From: Verrucomicrobiota bacterium
Lineage (GTDB): Bacteria > Verrucomicrobiota > Verrucomicrobiia > Limisphaerales > CAIMTB01
NCBI GenBank assembly: GCA_963205105.1
Contig: CAUJJW010000327.1
Coordinates: 1-64,000 of the forward strand
Direction of reading: 5' to 3'
Length of the DNA stretch: 64,000 nt
The translations under genes and the position numbers were made by a program. Position 1 is the first letter of the stretch, and each line of letters opens with the position of its first letter. Below, piece by piece: positions 8,300 through 17,600 of the stretch. The notes under the pieces were generated by a model that was not told the DNA's origin, did not search any database, and worked only from the letters and a program-made list of their open reading frames with translations.

Positions 8300-8415
8300 T
8301 GTTGCAGGGGCCTCCCGTCGATGCCGAGACGCATCGCGATCCGGACGGGCGATAGTTCAACGAGGTGCCGCCGGAACAGTTCCAGTTTCTCTTCGAGAAA
8401 GAGGGATTTCGGCGG
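8300..8415 (+). repeat. Second, damaged copy of the methyltransferase tail (matches 4812-4930)
   Basis: About 115 bp starting CAGGGGCCTCCCGTCGATGC match 4812-4930. The translation in the methyltransferase frame is LLQGPPVDAETHRDPDGR, then a TAG replacing a Leu codon, then FNEVPPEQFQFLFEKEGFRR. It carries a nonsense codon and has neither the SAM-binding domain before it nor the rest after it, so it is a scar. It fuses directly onto a DUF1016 remnant. Confidence 0.75.
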
Positions 8416-8818
8416 CTACATCAGCCGGAAGATCGCCAGCGCCGAGTGGGGCGATGGCGTGGTCGACGAGTTGGCGGCGACGATTGCCCGGGAGTATCCG
8501 GGCCAGCGAGGCTTCACCCGCGCCAACCTCTTCCGGATGCGCCAGTTCTTCGAGGCCTACCAGGGCGACGCAAAAGTCTCGGCACTGCTGAGACAATTCT
8601 TCTGCCTTGAAGCCCTCGACCGCGACGTGAAGAAGCCTCACGAACGCCCGTCCATCGGTGTGCTGCTCTGCGCCAGCAAGGACAACGATGTCGTGGAATA
8701 CGCCCTGAGCCGAAGTCTCTCGCCCACCTTGGTGGCGGAATACCAAACCACCCTTCCGTCGAAAGCCCTGCTGCGGCGCAAACTCCACGAACTCTACGCC
8801 CAACTCGTACCATAGGAT
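8416..8818 (+). pseudogene. DUF1016 (YhcG-type PD-(D/E)XK nuclease) remnant with internal deletion
   Basis: The open frame shows the DUF1016 N-terminal block GYISRKIASAEWGDGVVDEL, with FTRANLFRMRQFFEAY, and then jumps to the very C-terminal block PSIGVLLCASKDNDVVEYAL with SPTLVAEYQTTLPSKALLRR. The middle ~200 residues, which contain the PD-(D/E)XK nuclease core, are gone. Full-length YhcG-like proteins are ~330-350 residues and often sit beside restriction systems. This one is fused in frame at its 5' end to the methyltransferase scar. It cannot be a functional nuclease. Confidence 0.75.
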
Positions 8819-8870
8819 TGCCCCCCGCCTCACCGCTCACCCATGCCCGCCCCTCCGCCGGCTCGGCTCC

Positions 8871-9671
8871 TTAGAGGTTGGGCTGTGCGAGCTTCGTGCT
8901 CGCCTTCCGCGCGACTTCCGCCAGGTCGTTGTGGGGATTAATCTCGATCGCCCGACGGTAGGCATGTTCCGCCAACGTGCGCCGGTCCGAGATGGCGTAG
9001 GCGTCCCCCAATGCCAACCAAGCCCCTTGATCGCCGGGTTGCCTTTCAACCGCTTTCTGCAGGTGCTCAACCGCCTCCTCGGGATCCTCACCCAGTTTGA
9101 GGTAGGCGATGCCGAGGTTGCGATGGGCCCACGGATTGTCGGGTTCGATCGCAATCGCGCGTTCAAGTGTCTCGATGGCGGTTTCGACGTTCTGCTGCCG
9201 CAGTTGCGCAACGCCCAGAGCCACGAGGGCGTCCGCGAAGTCCGGTGCCAGTTCCACCGCCCGGTTGAAGTGATCCTCTGCCTCCGCCAATCGACGGGCT
9301 TCGCTCAGCGCAATCCCCAGGTTGAACAGGAGATTCACGTCGTCGGGGTCCCGGGTCAGCAGTAACTCCAGCATTTGCACGCCTTGCGGCGTCCGGCCAC
9401 TGCGCAGGTGCGCGATTGCCGCATCGAAAGGGCCGGCCGGCGACGCCGATTCCGGGTTCCACCGGACGCTGATCTGCCGGTCGTCCACCACGATCGCAGC
9501 CCGTCCACCGAATCCACCAAACGCCCGCGTGAGGTAGTCGCTGACCGCCTGACGGAACGCCGGTGTTCCAGGGGTGCGGGCTTCCGGCGGCAACAGATCG
9601 GTGTCGAACCGATCCAGCGGCAGTGTAAACGCCTGTTCTTCCGCGCTCACGCGACCACCTCCGGAATCCAT
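8871..9671 (-). CDS. Tetratricopeptide repeat protein
   Basis: The chosen start (MDSGGGRVSAEEQAF) gives 266 residues; an upstream in-frame start at 9707 adds 12 residues. The first ~90 residues are a small domain of unknown type. From about residue 90 at least four TPR units follow, each with the W/L-G-A-A-P spacing: VNLLFNLGIALSEARRLAEA, ADALVALGVAQLRQQNVETA, PWAHRNLGIAYLKLGEDPEE and AWLALGDAYAISDRRTLAEH. TPR arrays are protein-protein scaffolds. No signal peptide or membrane segment is evident, so it is probably cytoplasmic. It is isolated on the minus strand in a decayed region, and its 5' end faces a NERD remnant. Confidence 0.8.
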   Translation of the reverse strand: MDSGGGRVSAEEQAFTLPLDRFDTDLLPPEARTPGTPAFRQAVSDYLTRAFGGFGGRAAIVVDDRQISVRWNPESASPAGPFDAAIAHLRSGRTPQGVQMLELLLTRDPDDVNLLFNLGIALSEARRLAEAEDHFNRAVELAPDFADALVALGVAQLRQQNVETAIETLERAIAIEPDNPWAHRNLGIAYLKLGEDPEEAVEHLQKAVERQPGDQGAWLALGDAYAISDRRTLAEHAYRRAIEINPHNDLAEVARKASTKLAQPNL

Positions 9672-9863
9672 CGATACCAGGACGACATGCCCAACACCGA
9701 AGCCCAACCATCCACCAGACGAACACCGCCCGGCTCGGCATGGACCGCCTTGCCGATTCGTTCCTCGAACAGCCGAAGCACCCGCGCCGCAGGACCGTCA
9801 TGTGTCTTCACCGCGGTAAAGTCTACGGACCGAGGTCGGGCATGGCGACACCTGAGCCGATCC

Positions 9864-10064
9864 ACCGGCACGAGAGTGGACGTCCGCCCGGTGGTGGCCC
9901 TTCCCGGCTGGTTCGTCCGCCAACCGGAACCGTCGAACATCCTCGTACGAAATCCGGAATACTTCGCCAAAGAACTCGTCAACGCCCCGCTAGCCCTGAG
10001 CCCGGACCAAATCACCCGCATCGCCTACCAACTGGAACAGTGGTGCCGGGATGTCCCGCTGTGA
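9864..10064 (+). pseudogene. NERD (nuclease-related domain) protein, C-terminal remnant
   Basis: In the frame ending at 10064, TGTRVDVRPVVALPGWFVR followed by VRNPEYFAKEL and ITRIAYQLEQWC resembles the end of NERD-domain proteins (strand, 'VV.PG..V', 'NP', terminal helix). The preceding sequence in this frame is not protein-like and no start fits, so only the 3' part of a gene remains. The NERD assignment rests on a short segment and is moderate. Confidence 0.4.
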
Positions 10065-10288
10065 GAGACCTCTCAGAGGACAAGGCCAGCTCTGATGCAC
10101 CGAGCCCGCGCGGCACGACGCGCGCCGACGGACTCAGGAAGCAGGAGGACCTCGTGCAACCGTTGAATGCCCAGGCGTTTCCCAGCGGTCCTGATTCCCT
10201 TGCGACATTTGCCGCTGCAGACGGTGCAGGCATTGTTCCGGCACAGACTGGGCGGAGCACCGCGCGTCATGTACAATCGGTTCAATGA
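10065..10288. other. Intergenic, unassigned
   Basis: This is about 220 bp between the NERD remnant and the second repeat block. Short frames exist on both strands but none carries a recognisable motif. It may be a remnant of the gene that once preceded the CANCGH tail. Confidence 0.3.
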
Positions 10289-10468
10289 GCGAGGGGCCTG
10301 CGCCAACTGTGGCCATGACGTGGTGCGCGTGCTGGAAACCTCCGAAACGAATCGGTCGCTCAATTAGAGCGGCAACTCCAAGTCTGATGCCACCCGGGAG
10401 CCTTCCGTTCTGGGCGCGCCGCCATCGATGCTTTCGCGCCTCGCACTCATCCTCCGGAAGGAATGCCC
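10289..10468 (+). repeat. Duplicated ~180-bp block, copy 2
   Basis: This is the partner of 5277-5455. The CANCGH-containing plus-strand tail ends at the same TAG (10364-10366). On the minus strand this copy is continuous with a longer DUF3368/PIN toxin remnant, so it preserves the original context of the block better than copy 1. Confidence 0.8.
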
Positions 10469-10685
10469 CGCCTCCCGTGCCCGGGTCAGGCGGGTGCACA
10501 AATCGGCTGGATCCAGGATACAGTCCTCCACCAATCGGTCGAATACCCAGAGAATCCCCCGTACTTCAAGGCCGCGGGCTTGAGCCTTCATCCTCCCTCG
10601 GCGGTCTCCAGTGAGCAGTGCTGCGCCAATCTCGGCTGCCAGTCGGAAGACCGAAGCGTCGGCGAGGCTGACGCGGAGCTGTTCC
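10364..10685 (-). pseudogene. DUF3368 PIN-domain (VapC-like) toxin, 5'-truncated
   Basis: On the minus strand the frame reads LRVSLADASVFRLAAEIGAA, then LLTGDRRGR, KAQARGLEVRGILWVFDRLV and a C-terminal HSFRRMSARRE. This matches the second half of DUF3368 PIN proteins: an acidic D-A pair on the alpha helix, the 'LLTxD' strand with a catalytic Asp, then 'GL.V.GTL'. The N-terminal third with the first catalytic Asp is missing; upstream sequence belongs to a different, secreted-protein-like fragment. No intact antitoxin gene is seen. PIN toxins are RNases of toxin-antitoxin pairs; this copy should be inactive. Confidence 0.6.
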
Positions 10686-10699
10686 GCTACCTGCTAGAT

Positions 10700-10955
10700 G
10701 GTTCGCAATCTCAACGCTGACCTCCACGCCACTGATCAGCGGCGGCTCAACCATCGGTTCCCAGGTCAGCCCTAGGGTACCTTGTGACTCTACCCGATAC
10801 CTCGCCCCCAAGGAATAGTCCCACAACAACGTCACGTTCGTGCCTCCAGGCCGGCGAATCAAACGAACCTTCGGCGAGGAGTCGGTCCCATCGACAAACG
10901 CCTCAAGCAAGTCGGGCCTGCCGTTCAGGTCGTCAGCCACCAGATCCGGTTGCAT
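10700..10955 (-). pseudogene. Fragment of an exported beta-rich protein (FG-GAP/VCBS-like)
   Basis: The minus-strand translation QPDLVADDLNGRPDLLEAF, followed by VRLIRRPGGTNVTLLWDYS and YRVESQGTLGLTWEPMV, resembles the C-terminal end of verrucomicrobial secreted FG-GAP proteins, in which a 'D.N.RPDL' repeat precedes an Ig/FN3-like strand set. Both ends are lost: downstream it merges into the DUF3368 remnant. It is read as a scar, with low confidence in family. Confidence 0.35.
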
Positions 10956-11039
10956 TGTCCGGTTCTTGGTGGGCCCAACAACCGATTCTCCCTCCCCGCG
11001 CAGCGCTGAGTGCGTGCCGTGCGAAAAAGAATTTTCCTA

Positions 11040-11345
11040 TCAGTTCTTGGTGGCTTCCATCTGGCCGCTCTCCAGCTTCCACTTCACTTCGTCGCCGTGC
11101 TGGCACTGCCATTTGGCGAAGTTCGTGCCATCGAACAACTCCATGGCATCCGACGGCGCGGGCACGCCGTGGCTCAAAGTGGCGCCCTGGGTCGCAACCC
11201 TAGGTTTGGGCAGGGCTGGATTGTGGACGCGCCATTCGCCGTCAGGCGGCATCGGAGTGTCGGTGCAGCCTTCGGCGGCGAAGGCCGTGAGCGCAGACTT
11301 CGCCAGGCTGGCCAGCATCGCGGCGGTGATGAACAGGCGTTTCAC
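11040..11345 (-). pseudogene. DUF1080 (3-keto-disaccharide hydrolase-like) protein, N-terminal fragment
   Basis: From a GTG start (VKRLFITAAMLASLAKS) the protein has a signal peptide, then CTDTPMPPDGEWRVHN, then SDAMELFDGTNFAKWQ and VKWKLESGQMEA, which are the opening strands of the DUF1080 lectin-like fold. It stops after 101 residues at TKN*, whereas family members are ~200-260 residues. The sequence beyond the stop is not recognisably DUF1080. DUF1080 proteins are exported and act in polysaccharide or disaccharide breakdown. This copy is either decayed or a peptide with no intact active site. Confidence 0.6.
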
Positions 11346-11556
11346 GTGTGCGAAAGCTAGGGACCGGCCGGCTCCGGGATTCGAGGCGGCGTGGCTCGGG
11401 CAATGATGTCGCAAGTCGCCGCCCGGCTTAACGCAGATGACTGCCGAGGATCGCAAAGCAGAACCCGAAAGCTTCGGGAGGAGCGACCGCCGGCTGGAAC
11501 AGCTCACAAAAAAGCCTGTTACCTTTCCAGCCCGACGGGGATGAAGCTGAGGAATG

Positions 11557-12708
11557 ATGACCGATGACATGGATCTCGTGCGGCGGTTTGCGCGGGACGG
11601 CTCCGAGGAGGCGTTCGCCGCCCTCGTGTCGCGTCATTTGAACCTCGTCTACTCGGTGGCGCTGAGACAGGTGAGGGACGCGCATCTGGCCGAGGAGGTC
11701 ACGCAGACCGTGTTCATCATTCTCGCCCGCAAAGCAGGTTCATTTGGCCCTGGGACGATCGTTTCCGGCTGGCTCTGTCAGACCGCACGCTTCGCATCCG
11801 CCAAGGCGTTGACGATGCTGCGTCGACGTCAGCAACGCGAGCAGGAGGCTTTTGTGCAGTCCCAATCCAATGAACCCGAGACCGAGGCGTGGCATCAGAT
11901 CAAGCCGCTGCTTGAGGCCGCAATGTCGCAGCTTCCGCAAAAAGATCATGGCGCCATCGTTCTTCGCTACTTCGAGGGCCGGAATTTCCGGGAAGTAAGT
12001 GCCGCCCTTGGAACCACCGAAGCGGCCGCGAAGATGCGGGTCAGCCGTGCGCTGATGCGGATGCGCCTCTTCTTTGCAAAGCGCGGCGTCACGCTTTCGG
12101 TGACGGCAATCGCCGAAGCAGTTTCCGCCCATTCCATCCAAGCTGCTCCGACGGGCCTGGCGGCTTCGATCACTGCTGCGAAGGTTTCCGGCGCGGCTAT
12201 GTCCGCTTCGACGACGGAACTCATCAACACAACCCTGAAAATCATGGCCTGGACCAAACTCAAAACCTCTCTAACAATCGCCACCGTCGTCATTCTGGCC
12301 ACGGGAACCGCCACTGTCACCTGGCAGCGAGTCGGCGGAAAACCCAAGGCTGCCGCCATTCAATTTGCTGGGTACGACACACCCGAAGAGACGTTTCAGT
12401 CCCTCCTGTGGGGAGCGGGCACGGGCGACGTGGAGAAATTCCTCGCCGGATTCACCGAGGAGGCGCAGGCACAGTTCAGAACCACGGTGCTGGCTGGAAA
12501 ATCCGACGACGAGATCCGAAAGCGGGCCATTGCACTCGCGGCCGCGATGGCACGCTACGCCATTTCTCAAAAGGAGGTGGTTTCGGAGGACGAGGTCCAT
12601 CTCCACATCAGTGCCCCGGCGTCAACGGACGGGCTTCCCTCGGGGCGCACAGTCATCATCATGAGGCGGGTTGGCAGCGAGTGGAAACGGTCCGGAGAAA
12701 AGGACTGA
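11557..12708 (+). CDS. ECF-type RNA polymerase sigma factor with C-terminal membrane anchor and extracytoplasmic domain
   Basis: Residues 1-170 form an ECF sigma factor: region 2 (EEAFAALVSRHLNLVYSVAL, with DAHLAEEVTQTVFIILARKA) and region 4 (LPQKDHGAIVLRYFEGRNF, then an HTH with TEAAAKMRVSRAL). A low-complexity Ala-rich linker follows. Near residue 230 a single membrane segment (LKTSLTIATVVILATGTATV) leads to a ~130-residue C-terminal domain, probably periplasmic (ETFQSLLWGAGTGDVEKFLA...). So the sigma factor carries its own sensor or anchor instead of a separate anti-sigma protein. The second ATG (11557) is preferred because GAGG lies 4 bp upstream; at 11554 the spacing would be 1 bp. A pseudopilin gene starts 40 bp downstream and may be cotranscribed. 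Confidence 0.85.
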   Translation: MTDDMDLVRRFARDGSEEAFAALVSRHLNLVYSVALRQVRDAHLAEEVTQTVFIILARKAGSFGPGTIVSGWLCQTARFASAKALTMLRRRQQREQEAFVQSQSNEPETEAWHQIKPLLEAAMSQLPQKDHGAIVLRYFEGRNFREVSAALGTTEAAAKMRVSRALMRMRLFFAKRGVTLSVTAIAEAVSAHSIQAAPTGLAASITAAKVSGAAMSASTTELINTTLKIMAWTKLKTSLTIATVVILATGTATVTWQRVGGKPKAAAIQFAGYDTPEETFQSLLWGAGTGDVEKFLAGFTEEAQAQFRTTVLAGKSDDEIRKRAIALAAAMARYAISQKEVVSEDEVHLHISAPASTDGLPSGRTVIIMRRVGSEWKRSGEKD

Positions 12709-12748
12709 GGCAGATGCTGCAGTACACACCCCAGTCCGGCGGAACTAC

Positions 12749-13402
12749 ATGAAGCCGAAACACGCCTTCACCCTCATCGAACTGCTGGTGGTGATCGCCA
12801 TCAGTGCGATCATCTCGGCCTTCCTTTTTCCGGCCTTGAGCAGCTCACGAGGAAACGCCCGGCGGATGGAGTGCCTGGGCAATCTACGGCAGGTCAACCT
12901 CGCGATCCGCCTCTATGCAGACGATTTCTCCGATTCGTTGCCAGTGCTGCCAGACCCCAGTCCCTACCCCAACGGCATCGGGGCGTATTACAAACAGGTG
13001 GTGAAGGGCTACGCCGGATTGACCGGCCCCGCCTCAGTGAATGAACGCCAATTCACCTGCCCTGCCGATCAAGCCATCCGCATACAGCGGGAACACGCTT
13101 ACACAAGTTTCACGTTCAATGGTTACGAGACCGGCCCGGATGATCTCCCGCGCATCACGGGCAAGAAACTGTTCGCCATCGTTCAGCCTGCCAGGGCGGT
13201 GCTGGTGGGTGAGTGGACTGCATTCTTTGGCGGATCGTGGCATCCTCCCCGCATGGGTACTTTCCATGACGCATCGTCCGTTCTCAGCTTCGTTGACGGT
13301 CATGCGGGCATTGTCCCGCTTTTCTGGGACGGTATCGCTGGCACCAAACCCGCCGATTGTACGCCGCCCGCTAGCTATGATTACAGCTGGGACGGCAACT
13401 GA
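12749..13402 (+). CDS. Type II secretion-like pseudopilin with prepilin N-terminal cleavage domain
   Basis: The 217-residue protein starts with a short basic leader and the prepilin peptidase/methylation motif [14 protein letters not shown] (Ala instead of Gly before the cleaved Phe), followed by ARRMECLGNLRQVNLAIRLY, a periplasmic C-rich block (QFTCPADQA) and a C-terminal FVDGHAGIVPLFW that matches the H-X9-DG ending of the verrucomicrobial/planctomycete pseudopilin family. These proteins are membrane-anchored by the N-terminal helix and occur in dozens of single-gene copies per genome. Their role is unknown. The start ATG at 12749 is set by the leader. It follows the sigma factor gene by 40 bp. 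Confidence 0.85.
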   Translation: MKPKHAFTLIELLVVIAISAIISAFLFPALSSSRGNARRMECLGNLRQVNLAIRLYADDFSDSLPVLPDPSPYPNGIGAYYKQVVKGYAGLTGPASVNERQFTCPADQAIRIQREHAYTSFTFNGYETGPDDLPRITGKKLFAIVQPARAVLVGEWTAFFGGSWHPPRMGTFHDASSVLSFVDGHAGIVPLFWDGIAGTKPADCTPPASYDYSWDGN

Positions 13403-13488
13403 AGCGTCACAAACAAAGCACGAATAGGGGTTCCTTTCCTCCATCCCGCGCATCTCAAACCCAGCTTCCCCCGCCACGCTTCCGCGCC

Positions 13489-13587
13489 GTGACCAAACTG
13501 CTCGTTGAAGTCCGCAACCTCGAGGTTGATTTCCGTATCGGCGATGCTTGGGTTCTCACTCGAAAACCGAGCGGTGTCACACACTGA
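13489..13587 (+). pseudogene. ABC transporter ATPase N-terminal fragment (OppD/DppD-like)
   Basis: A 32-codon frame from a GTG reads VTKLLVEVRNLEVDFRIGDA and then stops within 12 residues. The segment matches the first strand of peptide-transporter ATPases, ahead of Walker A, which is missing. The homology is very short, so this is tentative. If right, it is a truncated relic of an oppD-like gene. Confidence 0.3.
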
Positions 13588-13873
13588 CAATTGACAGGTC
13601 CGGGTGAGAAGAAGTCTGAGGGTCCTTCAGACTTGGGGGGCAGAGCCGGTGTCTCATGGAGCCGATAGCCCTGCGGGTGCGTATTCCCACGAAATCCGAA
13701 TGCGCACGCCTCGTTGAATGAGCAACGTCATCGATTGGTGCTATTCGGGTCGAGCCCGAAACCAGCGCCTTGTTGAGTACCCAATCTGAACCTGAAACCT
13801 CACTCGGCCCATTTCGAACTGGGTTTCGGGTCGCCATCGCATCAGGCCGAATCCGCAGCGAGCCTGGCTGACC
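13588..13873. other. Intergenic with an inverted repeat at 13612-13634
   Basis: AAGTCTGA and TCAGACTT (13612-13619 and 13627-13634) form an 8-bp perfect stem with a 7-base loop. No T-run follows on either side, so it is not a clear intrinsic terminator. The rest of the interval shows no gene. Confidence 0.5.
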
Positions 13874-14497
13874 TCACTCCCAGTTGTCGGAGCCCACCCG
13901 TTCCAGCGCAGATCTCAACGCCGCCTCAATCCTCGACCGACTGGGTTCTCCCGACTGGAACGTCACGCAGACGGTCGCGTCAGTCAGGGCGATACAGATG
14001 GTTCTGGTCGTCGACTCGGGAGGGAGTCGGGGAGTGGTGCGGGCTTGGCGCACGGTCAACTCACCGGCTTTGCCTTGATCCCAAAGGGTGCGTTGACGTT
14101 CCGGTTCCGGTTGCTTGGCGATCTCCAGGAGCACGAATCTCGTGGCCACGCCGCTCGCTTAGGCCTCGGTGAGAATGTCTGCGGGGAGGGTCAGAGCCCG
14201 CAGGCTCTGGTTGACCGCAGATTTCGACCGCCCGATGCGTTTCCCCACCTCGCCCTGCGAGAGGTTGAACTCGTCTATCAGGCGTCGCAGGGCGCGCGCC
14301 TCTTCCACCGGGTCCACGGCCTTGCGGTGGATGTTCTCGATGATCTGGGGAGCCAAACGCGATTGTTCTTCCACCATGCGAACGATGCACGGAAGGCATG
14401 CACGCCCGTGCAGCAATAGAAACCGCCCAGCGTAGGCACTTCTGCCAATAGCCGAGGCGCGGCCCGGTATGGTACATCCACCGTACCCAGGGATCAT
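13874..14497 (-). pseudogene. ParB/Spo0J-like partition protein, interrupted by an in-frame TAA
   Basis: Minus-strand sequence reads VRMVEEQSRLAPQIIENIHR, followed by DPVEEARALRRLIDEFNLSQ and the HTH VGKRIGRSKSAVNQSLRALT. This is the central DNA-binding part of ParB. At 14161-14159 a TAA replaces the expected Gln codon. The same frame then continues TRFVLLEIAKQPEPERQRTL and AGELTVRQAR, a typical ParB continuation, to 13874. The N-terminal CTPase/ParB box region is not recognisable. One nonsense codon plus a lost N terminus indicate a pseudogene, unless two short peptides are made. ParB relatives of this type often belong to plasmids or integrative elements. Confidence 0.7.
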
Positions 14498-14645
14498 GCT
14501 TCCTTATGAACGACCACTGCGCTCGATGTCGGACCTCCGCGCACACCGGAAATCCGGGCAGATCGCCGTGGCTAGGCGGGTAAGCACGAGGCCCGAAAGA
14601 TGAGAATATTATACCTCGCAACCCTTAAGAACCAACGTCCTCCCC

Positions 14646-17600
14646 ATGCAAAACACATCCCTCATGCGAATGTGCCTAAAAATACCGAAGTTGATTTGGG
14701 ACACTTGCTTCCCAGATCCAGTTCTAAACAAGGTTCTTCAGATTTCAGGCTGGTTGGCCCTCCTAATACCCTTCACTGCACCGAACCGGGCAGTTGCCCA
14801 AGATCTCTTCGTCACGTGCTATGGAACAGGAAACATTGTTCGCTTTGATCCGGTAACCCGCTCGGGCGCCCTGTTTATTGCAGCCGCGAATGCGGGATCT
14901 CAGCCCATTGTGAACCCGGTTGGAATCGCCTGGGGACCCGATCGGGATGGAGATCTCCTAGGGGATCTTTACATCACATGCCTTCAGCAAAGTCGCATCA
15001 TCATCTTCAGCAGTGTGACCGGTGCGTACATTTCGGAGTTTCCAACCCAAGGCGGAGGCGCGTTTGGGGGCTACACCCTCGAACTCGCGATGGCGGCCGA
15101 CGGAACAATGGCCTTATGCATTCAGAATCCGGACTTAACCGGGGCCGTGGATCGCTACGATCCACTTACAGGAACATATTTGGGACGCCTAATACCTGGC
15201 GGATTCTCCACTCCCCGCGGAATCACATTTGGGCCGGCCGGCGATGTTTACGTGAGCGCCAACGCAGGGTCTGTACGCCATTACAACGGCACCAGCGGTG
15301 CCTACCTCGGTGATGTGGCAGCGCTTCCCAGTCCGCATCGTGTGGTCTTTGGACCGGGGGGAGATCTCTTTGCCGCTCAGGCTGGAAGCAGCATTATCAG
15401 AAGGTTTCATGGACGCAACTTCCAGGACCTCGGAGCCTTCGCTACGTTACCGTTGGGGACGCCGGATCAGAACATTGGCCTGGCCTTCGGCCCCGGGGGC
15501 GAGTTGTACGTTGGTAGTTTCAACACAGGAAACGTCTACGCCTTTAATGGCACTACGGGTGCCGACCTGGGATACACGCTCTCGCTCCCTGGAATCCTCG
15601 TTAACGCCACTGAAATGATCGTGGGTCCGCCTCCGGCCGCTGCCATAGTCCCGCCGTCACAACAAATCGTCGCTTGCAGCTACTTCAATAGCGCGGTTCT
15701 CCGCTTCGACGGTGTGACAGGTGAGTTCTCCGACGCCATGGTTCCGTCTGGTTCAGGCAATATCATTCAGCCGACCGGAATCGCCTTAGGCGCTGACAAC
15801 AATCTGTACGTGAGTAGCCGCGACAACAACAAGGTTCTCAAATATGATGGGTTAACGGGCACATTCCTGGGCGAGTTTGTGTCACAGGTGGGAGCAGTAC
15901 CGAACGGAACAGGGGACGCGTATGATCTAACCTTCGACCTGACCTTTGGGCCTGACGGCACTCTTTACGTGCTTCACCAGGGGAGCATCGCAGAAGGTGG
16001 CGTTGGACGCGTCTACCACTACAGCTCTGCAGGCGATTACCTCGGAACTTTGAACCTTCCAACCATCTATACGCCCCGAGGCATCACGGTTGGGCCGGAT
16101 GGCAATTTGTACATTTCCTGCTACCGGCCGACTGCTGGAGTTGGCTTTGGTATCCTGCGATACAACATCAATCCGCTCACAAACCCGGGCACTCATGACT
16201 GGTTCGTGACTCCGGGCACCCAGTTGAATGGGCCTCATAAGTTGGTGTTTCAGGGCGATTCGCTTTATGTCGCGAATTCTCAAAACCACAGCATTGAGCG
16301 ATATGATGCCTCTACAGGATCATTTTTGGGCACATTCGTGACATCGGGAAGTGGGGGGGCCTACCTCCCCATCGGATTAGCGTTCGGGCCGGACGGTGCT
16401 CTTTATGCTGCCTGCCCGTACATCGATCCTGCCACCGGTATCGGATCGCAGATCCTGCGGTACTCGGGCATCGATGGTGCCTTCCTTGGATCCTTTAGCC
16501 CTGACCACTTCAGCGGACTTCAGGGGCCAACCTACCTCGTACTGCGCCAAGGCACCAGCATTCCGCCAGACGCCACGATCGTGGAGTTAAGGAACAGCTC
16601 GGGTGCGCTTATCCAGAACCCAGGCGCCACCGTTGAGTATCAGCTGAACAGCGCTGGGCCGTACCTGTTGTTCGGCGATGGAGTGATGAACCCCGATGGG
16701 CGGGAATGGGAAGTCATTCCCGCGGGCGTTCATCGATTTCGTATCACCTACCTGGGATCATCGCGTGTCAAACAGCACAACACGACTTCGAACTCGCTCA
16801 TCACTTTTCAGACGGTGGAGGCAGTTGTCCGGCTGCGGGACAGCCAAAGTGTGCCCATCGCCGACACGGATGCTGGAGTAGAATGGCAAGCTGGGAGCTC
16901 CGGCAGTTACTCGGACTTTGGAACAGGTGTCCTTGGTGTTGACGGGACTCTCTCCTACGAGGTGCTCCCAGGCACACATCGATTTCGACTCACCCATCAG
17001 GACATGTCGGTGACGAAACAGCAGAACGTGGAATCGAACCCCATTGTGGACTTCGCAACGGTTCGCGTCGAAGTCCTCTTGCGAGACAGCCTTGATGCAA
17101 TCATTCCTGGCGCTGTTGCCGATATCGAATGGCAGTCTGGAAGTGCCGGATCCTATGCGCCGTTTGGGAACGGTTTCCTGGACGGCCTTGGTTCCATGGA
17201 GATGGAGGTCCTTCCTGGCACGCATCGCTTCCAACTCGGTTATCAGGACGCATCGATCACCCTGCAACAAAACGTTTCGAGTAACCCGGTGGTGACGTTC
17301 CGCACAGTCAGAAACACAGTTGAGCTTCGGGACAGCAGCAACCAATTGATTTCCGGAGCCATCGCACAGATTGAATGGCAGTCAGGCAGTGCTGGCACAT
17401 ATGAGCCTTTCGGTGATGACGGAACCATGGGCGCCTTCGCATCCGCCCTTTCAGAAGTTTTGCCGCTCACCCATCGCTATCGTTTGACCTATCAGGGTGC
17501 CAGCATCTCGAAACAACAAAACACAGCGACCTCCGGGACCGTTGTGTTTCAAACCACACAAGCCGTGGTGGAGCTTCGGAATGGCGCCGGACAGCTGATT

